This document shows, piece after piece, positions 9,655 through 17,737 of a stretch of 64,000 nucleotides of DNA (positions within the stretch are counted from its first letter, which is position 1; each line of letters begins with the position of its first letter). Origin of the DNA: Planctomycetota bacterium (GTDB lineage: Bacteria > Planctomycetota > Phycisphaerae > Phycisphaerales > UBA1924); the NCBI GenBank assembly GCA_039819165.1, contig JBCBSM010000001.1, positions 2,108,001 through 2,172,000 on the forward strand. Reading direction: 5' to 3'. Both the position numbers and the translations under genes were made by a program. The notes under the pieces are model-generated. The model was not told the DNA's origin. It saw only the letters and a program-made list of their open reading frames with translations, and searched no databases.

Positions 9655-10431
9655 CTACGTGCTCGCGCTGCCAAACGGCCGATTGGGACGATCGGCGCCC
9701 CACCCCGCATCCACCTCCCCCGGCAACGCCATGCCCTCCGCACCGAACGCCTCGAACCCATCCCACGCGAGGGTTGGCTCCGACGCCGGCCGACGCAGCG
9801 CGATGAAGCGGCGCTCGGCGGCGTGGTCATCGAGGGTGACGAGGGGCACGCCCAGGTTCCGCGCCGCGTAGTCGGCGGCGGCGCGCACGGACGGCATCCA
9901 GCGATCGTCGAGGATCACCAGCCCGCCGGGCCGCACGAGCCGCAGCGCGAAGCACAGGTCGAGGAACACGCCCTCGAAGCGGTGGTTGCCGTCGATGAAG
10001 CCGGCGTCGAAGCTGGCGCCCCTGGTGACCAACTCGGGCAGCGCCAACGCCGAGTCCCGCTCGATCAGCGTCAGCCGATGCCCGAGCTGCGCCTCGCGGA
10101 CGGCGCGGACGCCGGCGCCGAGGTAGTCGCTGGTCTGGCATAGATCGACCGCGGTGTGCGGCCCGCTCGTCGCCGACAGGATCCAGAGGGCGCTCAGGCC
10201 GAAGGCGAAGCCCGTCTCGAGGGTCGCGTGCGCCCCCTCGCCTCGGAGCAGCTCGGCCAGGGCCCGCCCGGGGCCCTCGGTCAGGCCGACCGGGAACAGA
10301 TCGAACTCCTTGGGCCCCTCGAGGGCGGGCACGCGGCCGCGGCGGTACATCTCGCCGAGCACCGCCTCGGCCCGGGCTCGGTCGGTGGTCGCGTGTTCGC
10401 CGTGGGACACGGCGGGCGGCGGCGCGGGCAT
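9655..10431 (-). CDS. Class I SAM-dependent methyltransferase
   Basis: A protein of about 258 residues with a Rossmann-type methyltransferase core. Motif I reads TLETGFAFGLSALWI, an acidic AVDLCQTSD follows, then FDAGFIDGNHRFEGVFLDL and a GGLVILDD strand. This order matches the Methyltransferase_24 group often found with sugar or polyketide tailoring. The ATG at 10431 (MPAPPP) is preferred over an upstream ATG at 10500 because the latter overlaps the divergent phosphatase gene. The substrate cannot be told from sequence or neighbours. Confidence 0.8.
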   Translation of the reverse strand: MPAPPPAVSHGEHATTDRARAEAVLGEMYRRGRVPALEGPKEFDLFPVGLTEGPGRALAELLRGEGAHATLETGFAFGLSALWILSATSGPHTAVDLCQTSDYLGAGVRAVREAQLGHRLTLIERDSALALPELVTRGASFDAGFIDGNHRFEGVFLDLCFALRLVRPGGLVILDDRWMPSVRAAADYAARNLGVPLVTLDDHAAERRFIALRRPASEPTLAWDGFEAFGAEGMALPGEVDAGWGADRPNRPFGSAST

Positions 10432-10490
10432 GGCAAGCAGATCGACCAGCGGGTGGCGGCGGCCCCGAAATTGGCCGCGAATGATGCCCA

Positions 10491-11651
10491 GTGCCCCCAC
10501 CGACCTTCCTCCGCCAGACGCCGGGCCCGGGCCGCAACGCCTTCTTCGCCCGCCTCACCGCCGGCGGCTGGCTGCGGATCGTGCTGGGCGTGCTCTTCCT
10601 CTTCGCGCCGCTGTGGGCGATCCTGACCGCCCGCATGGTCGCCGACGCGCGGTACCTGGGCTTCTTCGTGTGGTGCCTCTTCGGCGGGCTGATCGGCGTG
10701 GCGTACTTCTTGGCCGCCGCCCGGGCGCGCACCTGGCTGCTCGTCGCCATCCCCTGCACCGTCGCCATCGGCGTGGGCGGCTGGTTCGCCGAGACCAACC
10801 GCTGGCTGATCGCCCCGGGCATCGGCCCGCCGACGCCCACGGTCGAGGGCGTCTTCGCCGTGCTGTGCCTCGTCGTGGCGTATGCGCTGTTCTCGCGCTT
10901 CATCGGCAGCGCGGGGCTCGAGCACGTCCGCCTCCGCACCGAACTCGACGTCGCCAAGCGGATCCACGACGACCTCGTCCCGCCCCTCGCGCGCACCGTC
11001 GGCCGCTTCGAGGTGTACGGCCTGGCGACGCCCAGCAACGAGGTCGGCGGCGACATCGTCGACGCGATCGAGGGCGACGGCTTCCTCGATGTGATCGTCG
11101 GCGACGTCACGGGCCACGGCGTCCGCAGCGGCGTGATCATGGCCATGGTCAAGGGCGCCATCCACGCCGCCCACGCCGGCAGCGACACCCTCGGCGATCT
11201 GCTCGCGGGATCCAACGGCGTGGTGCACCGCCTGACCGACCCCGGGCTCTTCGTCACGATGGCCGCCGCGCGGCTGCACGCCCACGGCGGCGTCGACGCG
11301 GCGCTCGGCGGCCACCTGCCCATCCTGCACTGGCGGGCCGCCACCGGCACCGTGGAGACCCTGGACAACGAGGCGCTCCCGCTAGGCATCGAACCCGCGA
11401 TCGATGTGCCCACGCGGTCCATCGCCTGCCAGCCGGGCGACCTGCTGGCGATCCTCACCGACGGCCTCGTCGAGGTTGCGACGGAGGGCGGCGAGCAGTT
11501 GGGCATCCGCGGGTTCGCCGATCTGCTGGCCGGGCGGGCCGCCCTGCCGATCGCCCGGGCCCACCGCGAGTTGATGGCCGCCGTCGAGGCCATCGGGCCC
11601 ATCCGCGACGACCGCACGCTGGTGCTGATACGCGTTGGGGACAACCGATAG
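10491..11651 (+). CDS. Membrane-bound PP2C/SpoIIE-family serine phosphatase
   Basis: A 386-residue protein. Four to five membrane helices occupy residues about 28-140. A short helical linker (VRLRTELDVAKRIHDDLVPP) leads into a PP2C-type SpoIIE/RsbU domain. Metal-binding motifs are visible: GGDIVDAI (186-193), DVTGHG (205-210), a TDGLVE segment near residue 327 and DDRT near the C-terminus. Family knowledge: such phosphatases dephosphorylate anti-sigma-factor antagonists of the STAS type. A STAS protein is encoded at 23989-24363, but a partnership is only inference. The start is GTG 10491; the nearby ATGs at 10481 and 10484 are out of frame. Confidence 0.88.
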   Translation: MPPPTFLRQTPGPGRNAFFARLTAGGWLRIVLGVLFLFAPLWAILTARMVADARYLGFFVWCLFGGLIGVAYFLAAARARTWLLVAIPCTVAIGVGGWFAETNRWLIAPGIGPPTPTVEGVFAVLCLVVAYALFSRFIGSAGLEHVRLRTELDVAKRIHDDLVPPLARTVGRFEVYGLATPSNEVGGDIVDAIEGDGFLDVIVGDVTGHGVRSGVIMAMVKGAIHAAHAGSDTLGDLLAGSNGVVHRLTDPGLFVTMAAARLHAHGGVDAALGGHLPILHWRAATGTVETLDNEALPLGIEPAIDVPTRSIACQPGDLLAILTDGLVEVATEGGEQLGIRGFADLLAGRAALPIARAHRELMAAVEAIGPIRDDRTLVLIRVGDNR

Positions 11652-11702
11652 CCGCGGTCCGCGTGCGGCGGGCCGCAGACCCGGCCTCCCCTACCCTCGG
11701 GC

Positions 11703-12242
11703 ATGGGCAAAGCCGTCGCGATCCTGGTCGGGTACGCCATCGCCGTCGTCGCCATGGGCGTGATCGCCTTCGCGCTGGCTCCGGCGCAGGCCAACGCCAA
11801 GACCGCGCTCATCGTGCCCGCCGCCATCGCCGTGCTCAGCCTGCTGTGTGCGGGCATGGCCGCCCTGCTGTCGGTCGCGAAGCCCATCGGCATGATCGGC
11901 ATCCACCTGGGCATCCTGCTGCCCCTGGTTGTTGGCATCGGCGTGGGCCAGCGGGCGTGGGTGTCGCACCAGGCATCGGCCGACTACCGCGAGACCGAGC
12001 AAGCCTGGACCGACGCCGTCGCAACCGGCGACCAACCCGACGACGCGGACGCCCGGCTGGCCTACTTCGAGGCTGCTGACGCCACGCCGTACGACAAGGC
12101 CTATCTCCGCAACGCCCTCGCCGTGATCGCGCTCGTGAGCCTGGCGGCCTTCGTTGCGATGCTCGCCGCACGGCCCAGGCCCGCCGACCGCGGTCCCACG
12201 CCCGACGCGGTCGCCGCAGAAGGCGGCGACGGTGGCACCTGA
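11703..12242 (+). CDS. Four-helix membrane protein of unknown function
   Basis: A 179-residue protein with hydrophobic segments at about residues 5-26, 37-58, 64-82 and 137-157. A charged loop rich in Asp and Ala (SADYRETEQAWTDAVATGDQ) separates helices 3 and 4, and the tail is soluble. No family is recognised. TACCCT (11692-11697) ends 5 nt before the ATG and no ribosome binding site is visible, so the transcript is probably leaderless. Its stop codon lies inside the first codons of the following permease gene, so the two are likely co-transcribed. Confidence 0.75.
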   Translation: MGKAVAILVGYAIAVVAMGVIAFALAPAQANAKTALIVPAAIAVLSLLCAGMAALLSVAKPIGMIGIHLGILLPLVVGIGVGQRAWVSHQASADYRETEQAWTDAVATGDQPDDADARLAYFEAADATPYDKAYLRNALAVIALVSLAAFVAMLAARPRPADRGPTPDAVAAEGGDGGT

Positions 12243-13332
12243 CGGAGCCGGCGCGGACCCATCCCGCACCCAGGCAACCGGCATCGGCCTGGTGCTGATG
12301 ACCCTGGTCGGCTGGAGCAGCGTGCCGCTGTTCCTCCGCTACTTCGCCGAGGACATCGACGGCTGGACCAGCAACGGCTGGCGCTACGGCGCCGCCGCCG
12401 TCATGTGGCTGCCCGTGCTGCTCATCGGCGGCTTCCGCCGCTCGCTGCCCGCCGGGCTGTTCAAGGCCGCCATCATCCCCTCGGTCGTCAACGCCATCGG
12501 CCAGGTCTGCTTCACGTGGGCCCACTACTTCATCGATCCCGGGCTGGTGACCTTCTCGCTGCGGGTCCACATCGTGTGCGTGACCATCGGTGCGGCGATG
12601 CTCTTCCCCGCGGAACGGGCGATCATCCGCCGGCCGTTGTTCCTGGCGGGCATGGCGCTGGTCATCGGCGGCACCATCGCGACCATGCTGCTCGCGCCGC
12701 AGAAGCAGGAGACCGCCGCCACCGCGAGCGGCTATCTGGCCGACAGCCCCCGGCTGGCGTTGCTCGCCGGCGTGGGCCTCGCCGTCGCCGCCGGCGTGCT
12801 GTTCGCCTGCTATGCGCTCAGCGTGCGGAAGCTGATGCAGGGCGTCAACTCGATCGTCGCCTTCGCCGCCATCAGCCAGTACACCGCCGCCGCGATGATC
12901 GCCCTCATGCTGCTGCTGGGCACCAGCGCGGGCCTGTCCGCCCTGCCCACGAATTGGTCCGACGCCGGCGCCCTCACGCTCACGCAGTTCGCGCTGGTGC
13001 TCTTCAGCGCCGTCATCGGCATCGCCCTGGGGCACGTGGGCTACTACATGTCGATCAACCGCCTGGGCGTCGCCGTCGCATCGGGCGTCATCCAGCTCCA
13101 GCCCTTCTGCGTCGCGATCGCGAGCCTCGCGATCTTCGGCGAGGTGCTCACCGGCCTGCAGTGGACCACCGGCAGCCTCGCCGTCGTCGGCGCGGGCGCC
13201 ATGCTCTACACCCAGCACCGCGCCGCGAAGGCCGCCCGGGCCAAACGCCTCGACGAGTTCGACAATCTGCCGCCCGACCACGTCGCCGCGGCTGCGTCGG
13301 GCCAGCGGGTGTTTTCTAGGGCCGAGAGCTAG
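12232..13332 (+). CDS. EamA/DMT-superfamily permease
   Basis: A protein of about 366 residues with roughly ten hydrophobic helices arranged as two EamA-like repeats. The second ends with the IQLQPFCVAIASLAIFGEVLTGLQW segment, typical of the drug/metabolite transporter superfamily. It is expected to move a small metabolite across the inner membrane; the substrate is unknown. The GTG at 12232 is chosen because AGAAGG lies 8 nt upstream and it overlaps the preceding stop by 11 nt. The stop codon sits in the loop of an imperfect hairpin (about 13319-13343) without a T-tract. Confidence 0.85.
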   Translation: MAPDGAGADPSRTQATGIGLVLMTLVGWSSVPLFLRYFAEDIDGWTSNGWRYGAAAVMWLPVLLIGGFRRSLPAGLFKAAIIPSVVNAIGQVCFTWAHYFIDPGLVTFSLRVHIVCVTIGAAMLFPAERAIIRRPLFLAGMALVIGGTIATMLLAPQKQETAATASGYLADSPRLALLAGVGLAVAAGVLFACYALSVRKLMQGVNSIVAFAAISQYTAAAMIALMLLLGTSAGLSALPTNWSDAGALTLTQFALVLFSAVIGIALGHVGYYMSINRLGVAVASGVIQLQPFCVAIASLAIFGEVLTGLQWTTGSLAVVGAGAMLYTQHRAAKAARAKRLDEFDNLPPDHVAAAASGQRVFSRAES

Positions 13333-13420
13333 ACTCTTCGGCCACTCTTGCGAAGGCTTGCAACCAGGTCGAGTCGAAGATCGAATACCTCATCTTAGAA
13401 TCGAGGTCTGGGTCCACATC

Positions 13421-13963
13421 ATGGCCAACCCTAAGAGTGCCTTCCAACCCCGCAAGACGACAAGACGAACCAAGAAGGCCTCCCCGCGATCTGGCCCTGC
13501 GACTGAGTCTCAACAATCTACCGAAGCCCGACGAAAGCTACCAGACCAGGCACCGGGCTCCAACGGTCAGTCATCCTCGGATAAGGAAAACCGGCCGAGC
13601 GCACTTGCGTTATTCCGTGAGCAAGATCCGGCGGTCTTGGACGATTGCCCCTGGTTCGTGCGGCGAGCGGTGGCCCTGTACGAGGATGGCCTTGCCTCGA
13701 CGGCGCGGGAGCTGGTGTTCGAGGAGCTCGACGAGCTGCTCGGCGCCGAACGATTCACGCACGTCGAAGCCATCATGCACCAGCTCCCCGTCTCGCGCAT
13801 CGTGCCGCTTGACCTGCTGCTCGCGTTCGTCATGAAGACGAACTCGGTCAAGGAGAAGATGCGGGTCCGCCCCAGGTTCGTCGAGGCCATCCGCCTCCAC
13901 CTGCACCAGGACCTGTCCTACCCACCGGAGCGCATATCCGCTATCCTCGACCGCTATGCCTAG
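13421..13963 (+). CDS. Unrecognised protein, first gene of an accessory-looking pair
   Basis: A protein of about 180 residues. The first 65 residues are basic, low-complexity and probably disordered (rich in Lys, Arg, Ser and Gln). The rest is a compact helical domain: FREQDPAVLDDCPWFVRRAV, ARELVFEELDELLGAERF and VRPRFVEAIRLHLHQDL. No family was recognised. Codon use is less GC-biased than in flanking genes (many AAG/AAA Lys, CAA Gln and ACC/ACG Thr codons in the N-terminal part). A possible promoter is TTGCAA-17-TCGAAT about 45 nt upstream, with TTAGAAT as an alternative -10. Its stop overlaps the start of the next gene by 8 nt, so the two proteins are probably made together. Confidence 0.6.
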   Translation: MANPKSAFQPRKTTRRTKKASPRSGPATESQQSTEARRKLPDQAPGSNGQSSSDKENRPSALALFREQDPAVLDDCPWFVRRAVALYEDGLASTARELVFEELDELLGAERFTHVEAIMHQLPVSRIVPLDLLLAFVMKTNSVKEKMRVRPRFVEAIRLHLHQDLSYPPERISAILDRYA

Positions 13964-14630
13964 ACGACGGTCGAATGCCTCCCCGCTAAAACTGCCGCTC
14001 TCTCCCTCGCAGGTGACGCGTCCGATGCTGGGCGTCGCAATGCCCATCAAGGACCATTGCGGCCTCGCGTGTGCAGACGCCGAGGAGGAACTCCCCCCGT
14101 TCTGGGTGCACATGGTCGGGTCCGACGGGGTTCGCATCGCCGACATTCCCGATCGCGGCCGGTATGTGCACATCCAGGTCGATCCGCACATCGCGGTGCT
14201 CGCGATCACGCAAGCCCGCATGATCGGCAAGCGTAATCCCGAACTGGCCTTCGGCTATGACCATCCCGAGGGCGTTTTCACCGAGGACGGCGAGCTCGCG
14301 AATGCGGAGGAGTTCGCCGGCCTGACCTGCTCCACCTTCGTGCTGGCCGTGCTGGACTCGGTGGCCATTCGACTCATGGACTATGCGACGGTGGCGGAGA
14401 AGACCGACCCGCAGGAGCGTGCAGAGGACTCGGCAATGCTCGAGAAGCTGGCCGTCAACGCACCGACGCCTGAAAAAGCCGAAGCCCTGCGACGGCGATC
14501 GCGTGTGAGGCCCATCCGCGTCCGGCCCATCGAGGTGATGGCGGCCGCGGCGAGCCACGAGGGCGAGGAGGCCTGCGATTATCAAACGGCCACCGAGATC
14601 GGTCGGGACCTTGAGTCCCACTTTGAATAG
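13956..14630 (+). CDS. Unknown protein with a possible permuted papain-fold (NlpC/P60-like) core
   Basis: A 224-residue protein overlapping the preceding gene by 8 nt. The central part reads in the order expected of permuted NlpC/P60 or YiiX-type papain folds. First a His in a beta strand (KDHCGLACAD, His34), then WVHMVGSDGVR (50-60) and GRYVHIQVD (68-76), and later a Cys at the start of a helix in LTCSTFVLAVL (Cys125). If correct it would be a cysteine amidase, peptidase or acyltransferase. The resemblance is by eye and the third polar residue is not identified. The C-terminal 80 residues are charged with a repeated RVRPIRVRPIEV stretch. No signal peptide is seen, so it should be cytosolic. 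Confidence 0.6.
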   Translation: MPRRRSNASPLKLPLSPSQVTRPMLGVAMPIKDHCGLACADAEEELPPFWVHMVGSDGVRIADIPDRGRYVHIQVDPHIAVLAITQARMIGKRNPELAFGYDHPEGVFTEDGELANAEEFAGLTCSTFVLAVLDSVAIRLMDYATVAEKTDPQERAEDSAMLEKLAVNAPTPEKAEALRRRSRVRPIRVRPIEVMAAAASHEGEEACDYQTATEIGRDLESHFE

Positions 14631-14660
14631 GTCGTCGGCACGAGACCTCGGTTACGCCAG

Positions 14661-15305
14661 CTACGCCCGCGTCCCGCACTCCGGGCACACCTTCTCGGGC
14701 AGGCCTCGGAGCGAGTAGCCGCAGGCCGGGCATGCGGCGAACTCGGGCACGATCTGCCAGGTCCGCAGCGCGGTCGCGACGAAGAGCGTCCACGCAAAGC
14801 CCAGGTGCAGCACGAGCGCGCCGCCGCCGACCTCGTGGAAGCCCAGCCAGCGCGGCACGCCCACGACGGGCATCAGCGCCGCCACGCACACGGCGGCTGC
14901 GAGCGCCACCGCCACCCAGGCGCGCCATGCGCCCGCGGTGATCGCGGCGCCCAGTACGACACCGGTCACGCCCAGCAGCGCAGCGCGCTTTCCCGACCCC
15001 GCTGCGGGCATGAGCCCCGCCGCCGACAGCGCCGCGCTCGCGCCGGCGAGCCACAGGAGGTACGTCAGCCCGAGTCCAAAGACCACCGGCGACCAAAGCA
15101 ACGCCCGCGTTGGCCGCGCGCACGCCACGAGTAGCGCGCCGTACACGCCGATCGCCGGCCCGTGCAGCATCTGGAACGCGTCGGCATCCAGCGAAGGCCC
15201 GCGGATGGCGATGGCCTGCACGAACGCGCCGAGGGACACAACGATCGCCACGAAGAGGGCGAACGCCAGCCGCTCATCACGCCAGTCGTAGCCCAGGCCA
15301 CGCAT
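14661..15305 (-). CDS. Membrane protein with C-terminal double-CxxC zinc ribbon
   Basis: A 214-residue protein with about five membrane helices, ending in a zinc-ribbon motif CPACGYSLRGLPEKVCPECG in the last 30 residues. The same ribbon style occurs in two other proteins of this window (17705 and 18345) and is common in planctomycete membrane proteins. Function is unknown. TAAGCT (rc of 15311-15316) lies exactly 5 nt before the ATG and there is no ribosome binding site, so a leaderless transcript is likely. The gene lies 18 nt downstream of mqnE on the same strand. Confidence 0.75.
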   Translation of the reverse strand: MRGLGYDWRDERLAFALFVAIVVSLGAFVQAIAIRGPSLDADAFQMLHGPAIGVYGALLVACARPTRALLWSPVVFGLGLTYLLWLAGASAALSAAGLMPAAGSGKRAALLGVTGVVLGAAITAGAWRAWVAVALAAAVCVAALMPVVGVPRWLGFHEVGGGALVLHLGFAWTLFVATALRTWQIVPEFAACPACGYSLRGLPEKVCPECGTRA

Positions 15306-15323
15306 CTCGGAGCTTAGTTCGCG

Positions 15324-16643
15324 CTACTCGACGACCCGCCACGCCCGGCCATCGCGTTCCACCCGGCGGTACAGCGTGTCCCGCTCCACCGGCTCGAAGC
15401 CCGCCTCGCGGATGGCCCGCTGCAGATCGACCACGCTGGTTTCCTGGTGCGTGCTCGACCCGCCCACCTTGGTGATGTCGTACCACACCACGGTGCCGTC
15501 GATGTCGTCGGCGCCGGCCTCGAGCATGAGCTGGGCCATGCCCAGCGTCTGCATGATCCAGAAGGCCTTGGCGTGCGGGAAGTTGTCCAGCATCAGCCGG
15601 GCGACCGCCAGCGTGCGGAGGTTCTCCAGCCCGCTGGGGCCGTATAGGTGCTCCATCTCGCTGCCATCGGGGATGAACGGCAGCGGGATGATGGTCTGGA
15701 AGTAGCCCGCGGTGCGCTCGGCCATCGCCGGAGTGGGCTGGGGCACGCCCTCCCGGGTCAGCGTGATGGGCGACGCCTCGATCTCATCGGTCGCCGCCAG
15801 GCCCTCGGCCACGAAGCCAGCCGGATCCCCCTCGTAGCCCAGCCGCTGGAGCGCCTGGTCCTGGGCTCGCCGCAGGATCTCCATGTGCACCAGCCGCTCG
15901 CGACGCTGGTCGATGTGCCCGTACAGGATGGTCGCGTTGCTGTTGAGACCCAGCTCGTGCGCCACCAGGTGCACGTCGAGCCACTCGTCGCTGCGGATCT
16001 TACCGCGGTAGGCCTGGTCGTGCACGCGATCGTCGAAGACCTCGGCGCCGCCGCCGGGGATCGAGCCGAGCCCGGCCTCCTTGAGCTCCGCCAGCACCGC
16101 GCGGATGCCCGCCTTGCGGTCGGCCCGCTTGTACTTCTTGGCAATCTTGGCGAGGTGGACGATCTCCACGGCGGTGAAGGCCTTGATGTGCAGCGCGGGC
16201 GCTACCTCACGAATAGCGCGCATCATGTCGGGGTAATAGTCCCAGGGCAGATAGGGGTGCAGCCCGCCGACGATGTGCATCTCGGTGGCGCCGGTCTCGA
16301 TGGCCTTGCGCGCCTCATCCCGGATGTAGTCCAGGTCGCGGGTGTAGGCGCCGTCGTCGCCCTTCTTGCGGTAGAACTCGCAGAACTTGCACGACAGCGC
16401 GCACACGTTGCTGTAGTTCATGTGGCGGTTGATGTTGTAGTAGGCCACGTCGCCGTGCAGGCGACGGCGGACGGCGTCGGCCAGCGCCAGCACGCCCCAG
16501 AGGTCGCCCGTCGCGTAGAGCACCTCACCATCGTCGAGCGTCAGGCGGCGGCCCGCCAGCACCGCCTCGGCGATGGGCTCCAGGGCGGGATCGCTCACCC
16601 GCACCCCGCCGGCGGACATCGGTTCGGTCGCGGGAACGGTCAT
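15324..16643 (-). CDS. mqnE: Aminodeoxyfutalosine synthase (MqnE-type radical SAM enzyme)
   Basis: A 439-residue radical SAM protein. The cluster motif is CALSCKFC (Cys81, Cys85, Cys88). HIVGGLHPYLPWDYY and GSIPGGGAEVFDDRV segments are characteristic of MqnE rather than of MqnC or CofH. MqnE joins the radical SAM chemistry to 3-(1-carboxyvinyl)oxybenzoate and yields aminodeoxyfutalosine, on the futalosine path to menaquinone. No other mqn gene is in the window. The ATG at 16643 lies 5 nt after a TATACT hexamer, so the message should start at or next to the start codon. Length and motif set are complete. Confidence 0.92.
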   Translation of the reverse strand: MTVPATEPMSAGGVRVSDPALEPIAEAVLAGRRLTLDDGEVLYATGDLWGVLALADAVRRRLHGDVAYYNINRHMNYSNVCALSCKFCEFYRKKGDDGAYTRDLDYIRDEARKAIETGATEMHIVGGLHPYLPWDYYPDMMRAIREVAPALHIKAFTAVEIVHLAKIAKKYKRADRKAGIRAVLAELKEAGLGSIPGGGAEVFDDRVHDQAYRGKIRSDEWLDVHLVAHELGLNSNATILYGHIDQRRERLVHMEILRRAQDQALQRLGYEGDPAGFVAEGLAATDEIEASPITLTREGVPQPTPAMAERTAGYFQTIIPLPFIPDGSEMEHLYGPSGLENLRTLAVARLMLDNFPHAKAFWIMQTLGMAQLMLEAGADDIDGTVVWYDITKVGGSSTHQETSVVDLQRAIREAGFEPVERDTLYRRVERDGRAWRVVE

Positions 16644-16648
16644 GCCCC

Positions 16649-16676
16649 AGTATAGCTTCGGAGGCCTGATTTTCAA
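16649..16676 (-). promoter_or_regulatory. Sigma-70-type promoter of mqnE, predicted leaderless
   Basis: Reading the minus strand, TTGAAA (16676-16671) and TATACT (16654-16649) are separated by 16 nt and match the -35 and -10 consensus well. The mqnE ATG begins only 5 nt after the -10 element, so transcription should begin at about the A of the ATG. Confidence 0.7.
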
Positions 16677-16781
16677 ACATTTCTGAAAATTACGAACATG
16701 CCCGCGCCCCAGCGCGAGCCTCGCGATCGAGCGATCCAGCGGCCGAAACGAGCGGCCCGCTTCTCCGAATACACTCCTGAC

Positions 16782-17105
16782 ATGGACATCTGGGTGTGGC
16801 TCATCCTGGGATTCGCGCTCGGCATCGCCTGCGTGGCGGTGGCCGTCCCGCGCATCGCCGGCCTTGTTCGGTCGGCCCCGCCGCCCGACCTGCCCGAGTC
16901 GCTCGCGCCGGGCTGGCACGTGCGATGCCTGCGGTGCGGCTGCACGCGGACGCTCGCCAGCGTCGGCGGCATCCGCCTGGGCGGCAACCGCAACGCCACC
17001 AAGGCGACGCTCGGCATGTGCCGCGGCTGCCGCCGGCTGGCCGTCATCCAGATCGTGCATGCCGATCGCCTTCGCCCCGACGCCCCGGGAGCCGCCGCGT
17101 CCTAG
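16782..17105 (+). CDS. Small membrane-anchored protein with two CxxC-type pairs
   Basis: A 107-residue protein with one N-terminal membrane helix (about residues 4-27). A small domain follows with CLRCGC and CRGC motifs spaced about 30 residues apart, probably one zinc site. Function is unknown. The ATG at 16782 is preferred over an upstream in-frame ATG at 16698 because TACACT (16770-16775) ends 6 nt before it, matching the start-site signal seen at other genes here. It diverges from mqnE, and its stop overlaps the stop of the convergent downstream gene (shared CTAG at 17102-17105). Confidence 0.65.
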   Translation: MDIWVWLILGFALGIACVAVAVPRIAGLVRSAPPPDLPESLAPGWHVRCLRCGCTRTLASVGGIRLGGNRNATKATLGMCRGCRRLAVIQIVHADRLRPDAPGAAAS

Positions 17106-17737
17106 GTCGACCCGGGCCGCTCGGACCACGGCTCGAGCACGCCGACAACGGAGCGCGCCCGCCCGCTGCGGATGGCCTGCAGCACGCCGCCGCAGATCTC
17201 CTCGTCCGTGAGCCACCGCGAGACGCCGCCCTCGCGCACGAACCCGAGCACGACCTCGCGGTAGTCCACGCCCGCGAGTGCGCGAATCTCGGCCGCCGCC
17301 GGATTGGCCGCCGGGTCCCGCGCGGCGCTACCCAGTACGTGCACGAACGCGACGGGCCGCGCCGCCAGCCGCGCCACGATGCCGGCCGCGTCCGGCGCCG
17401 TCGAGTGGATCCAGGCGACGACCAAGTCCGCGGGCGGCACGCCCGCGATGGCCCGCTCGAGCGCGGCGGCATCGGCATAGTCGACCGAGACACCCCGGAT
17501 CGCCCCATGCCGCCGCTCGAGCGTCGCGAGCCTCGGTCGGCCACGCGCAAGGACGGCCACCGACCACCCGTCCCGCGCCAGCGCGACGGCGACGCCCGCC
17601 AGCATGCCGCTTCCGCCGACGACGATCGCCCGCCGTCCGTGTTCGCCCGTGCGCTCGATGGCCGCCTCCCGCCGGTATGCTTGGCGGGAACCCGCGGAGG
17701 CGACGTGGAACCAGGCCCCGGTGCACAGCAAACCCAC
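17102..17737 (-). CDS. Short-chain dehydrogenase-like Rossmann protein, start uncertain
   Basis: The frame encodes a Rossmann nucleotide-binding start (RRAIVVGGSGMLAGVAVALARDGWSVAVLARG), then VDYADAAALERAI, and a short C-terminal part. This resembles compact NAD(P)-binding proteins of the SDR group. The catalytic Tyr-x-x-x-Lys of classical SDRs is not seen, so enzyme activity is uncertain. The start is unclear: GTG 17737 would overlap the divergent gene at 17705 by 33 nt, and ATG 17603 would cut through the dinucleotide-binding loop. A good GGGAGG lies 5 nt before an in-frame ATC at 17659, raising the possibility of a non-standard start. The stop is certain. Confidence 0.6.
   Translation of the reverse strand: MGLLCTGAWFHVASAGSRQAYRREAAIERTGEHGRRAIVVGGSGMLAGVAVALARDGWSVAVLARGRPRLATLERRHGAIRGVSVDYADAAALERAIAGVPPADLVVAWIHSTAPDAAGIVARLAARPVAFVHVLGSAARDPAANPAAAEIRALAGVDYREVVLGFVREGGVSRWLTDEEICGGVLQAIRSGRARSVVGVLEPWSERPGST

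Noticed and set aside
13319-13343. Intrinsic terminator at the end of the EamA permease gene
   Set aside because: The stem has a bulge and no T-tract follows, so it is mentioned only in the gene entry.
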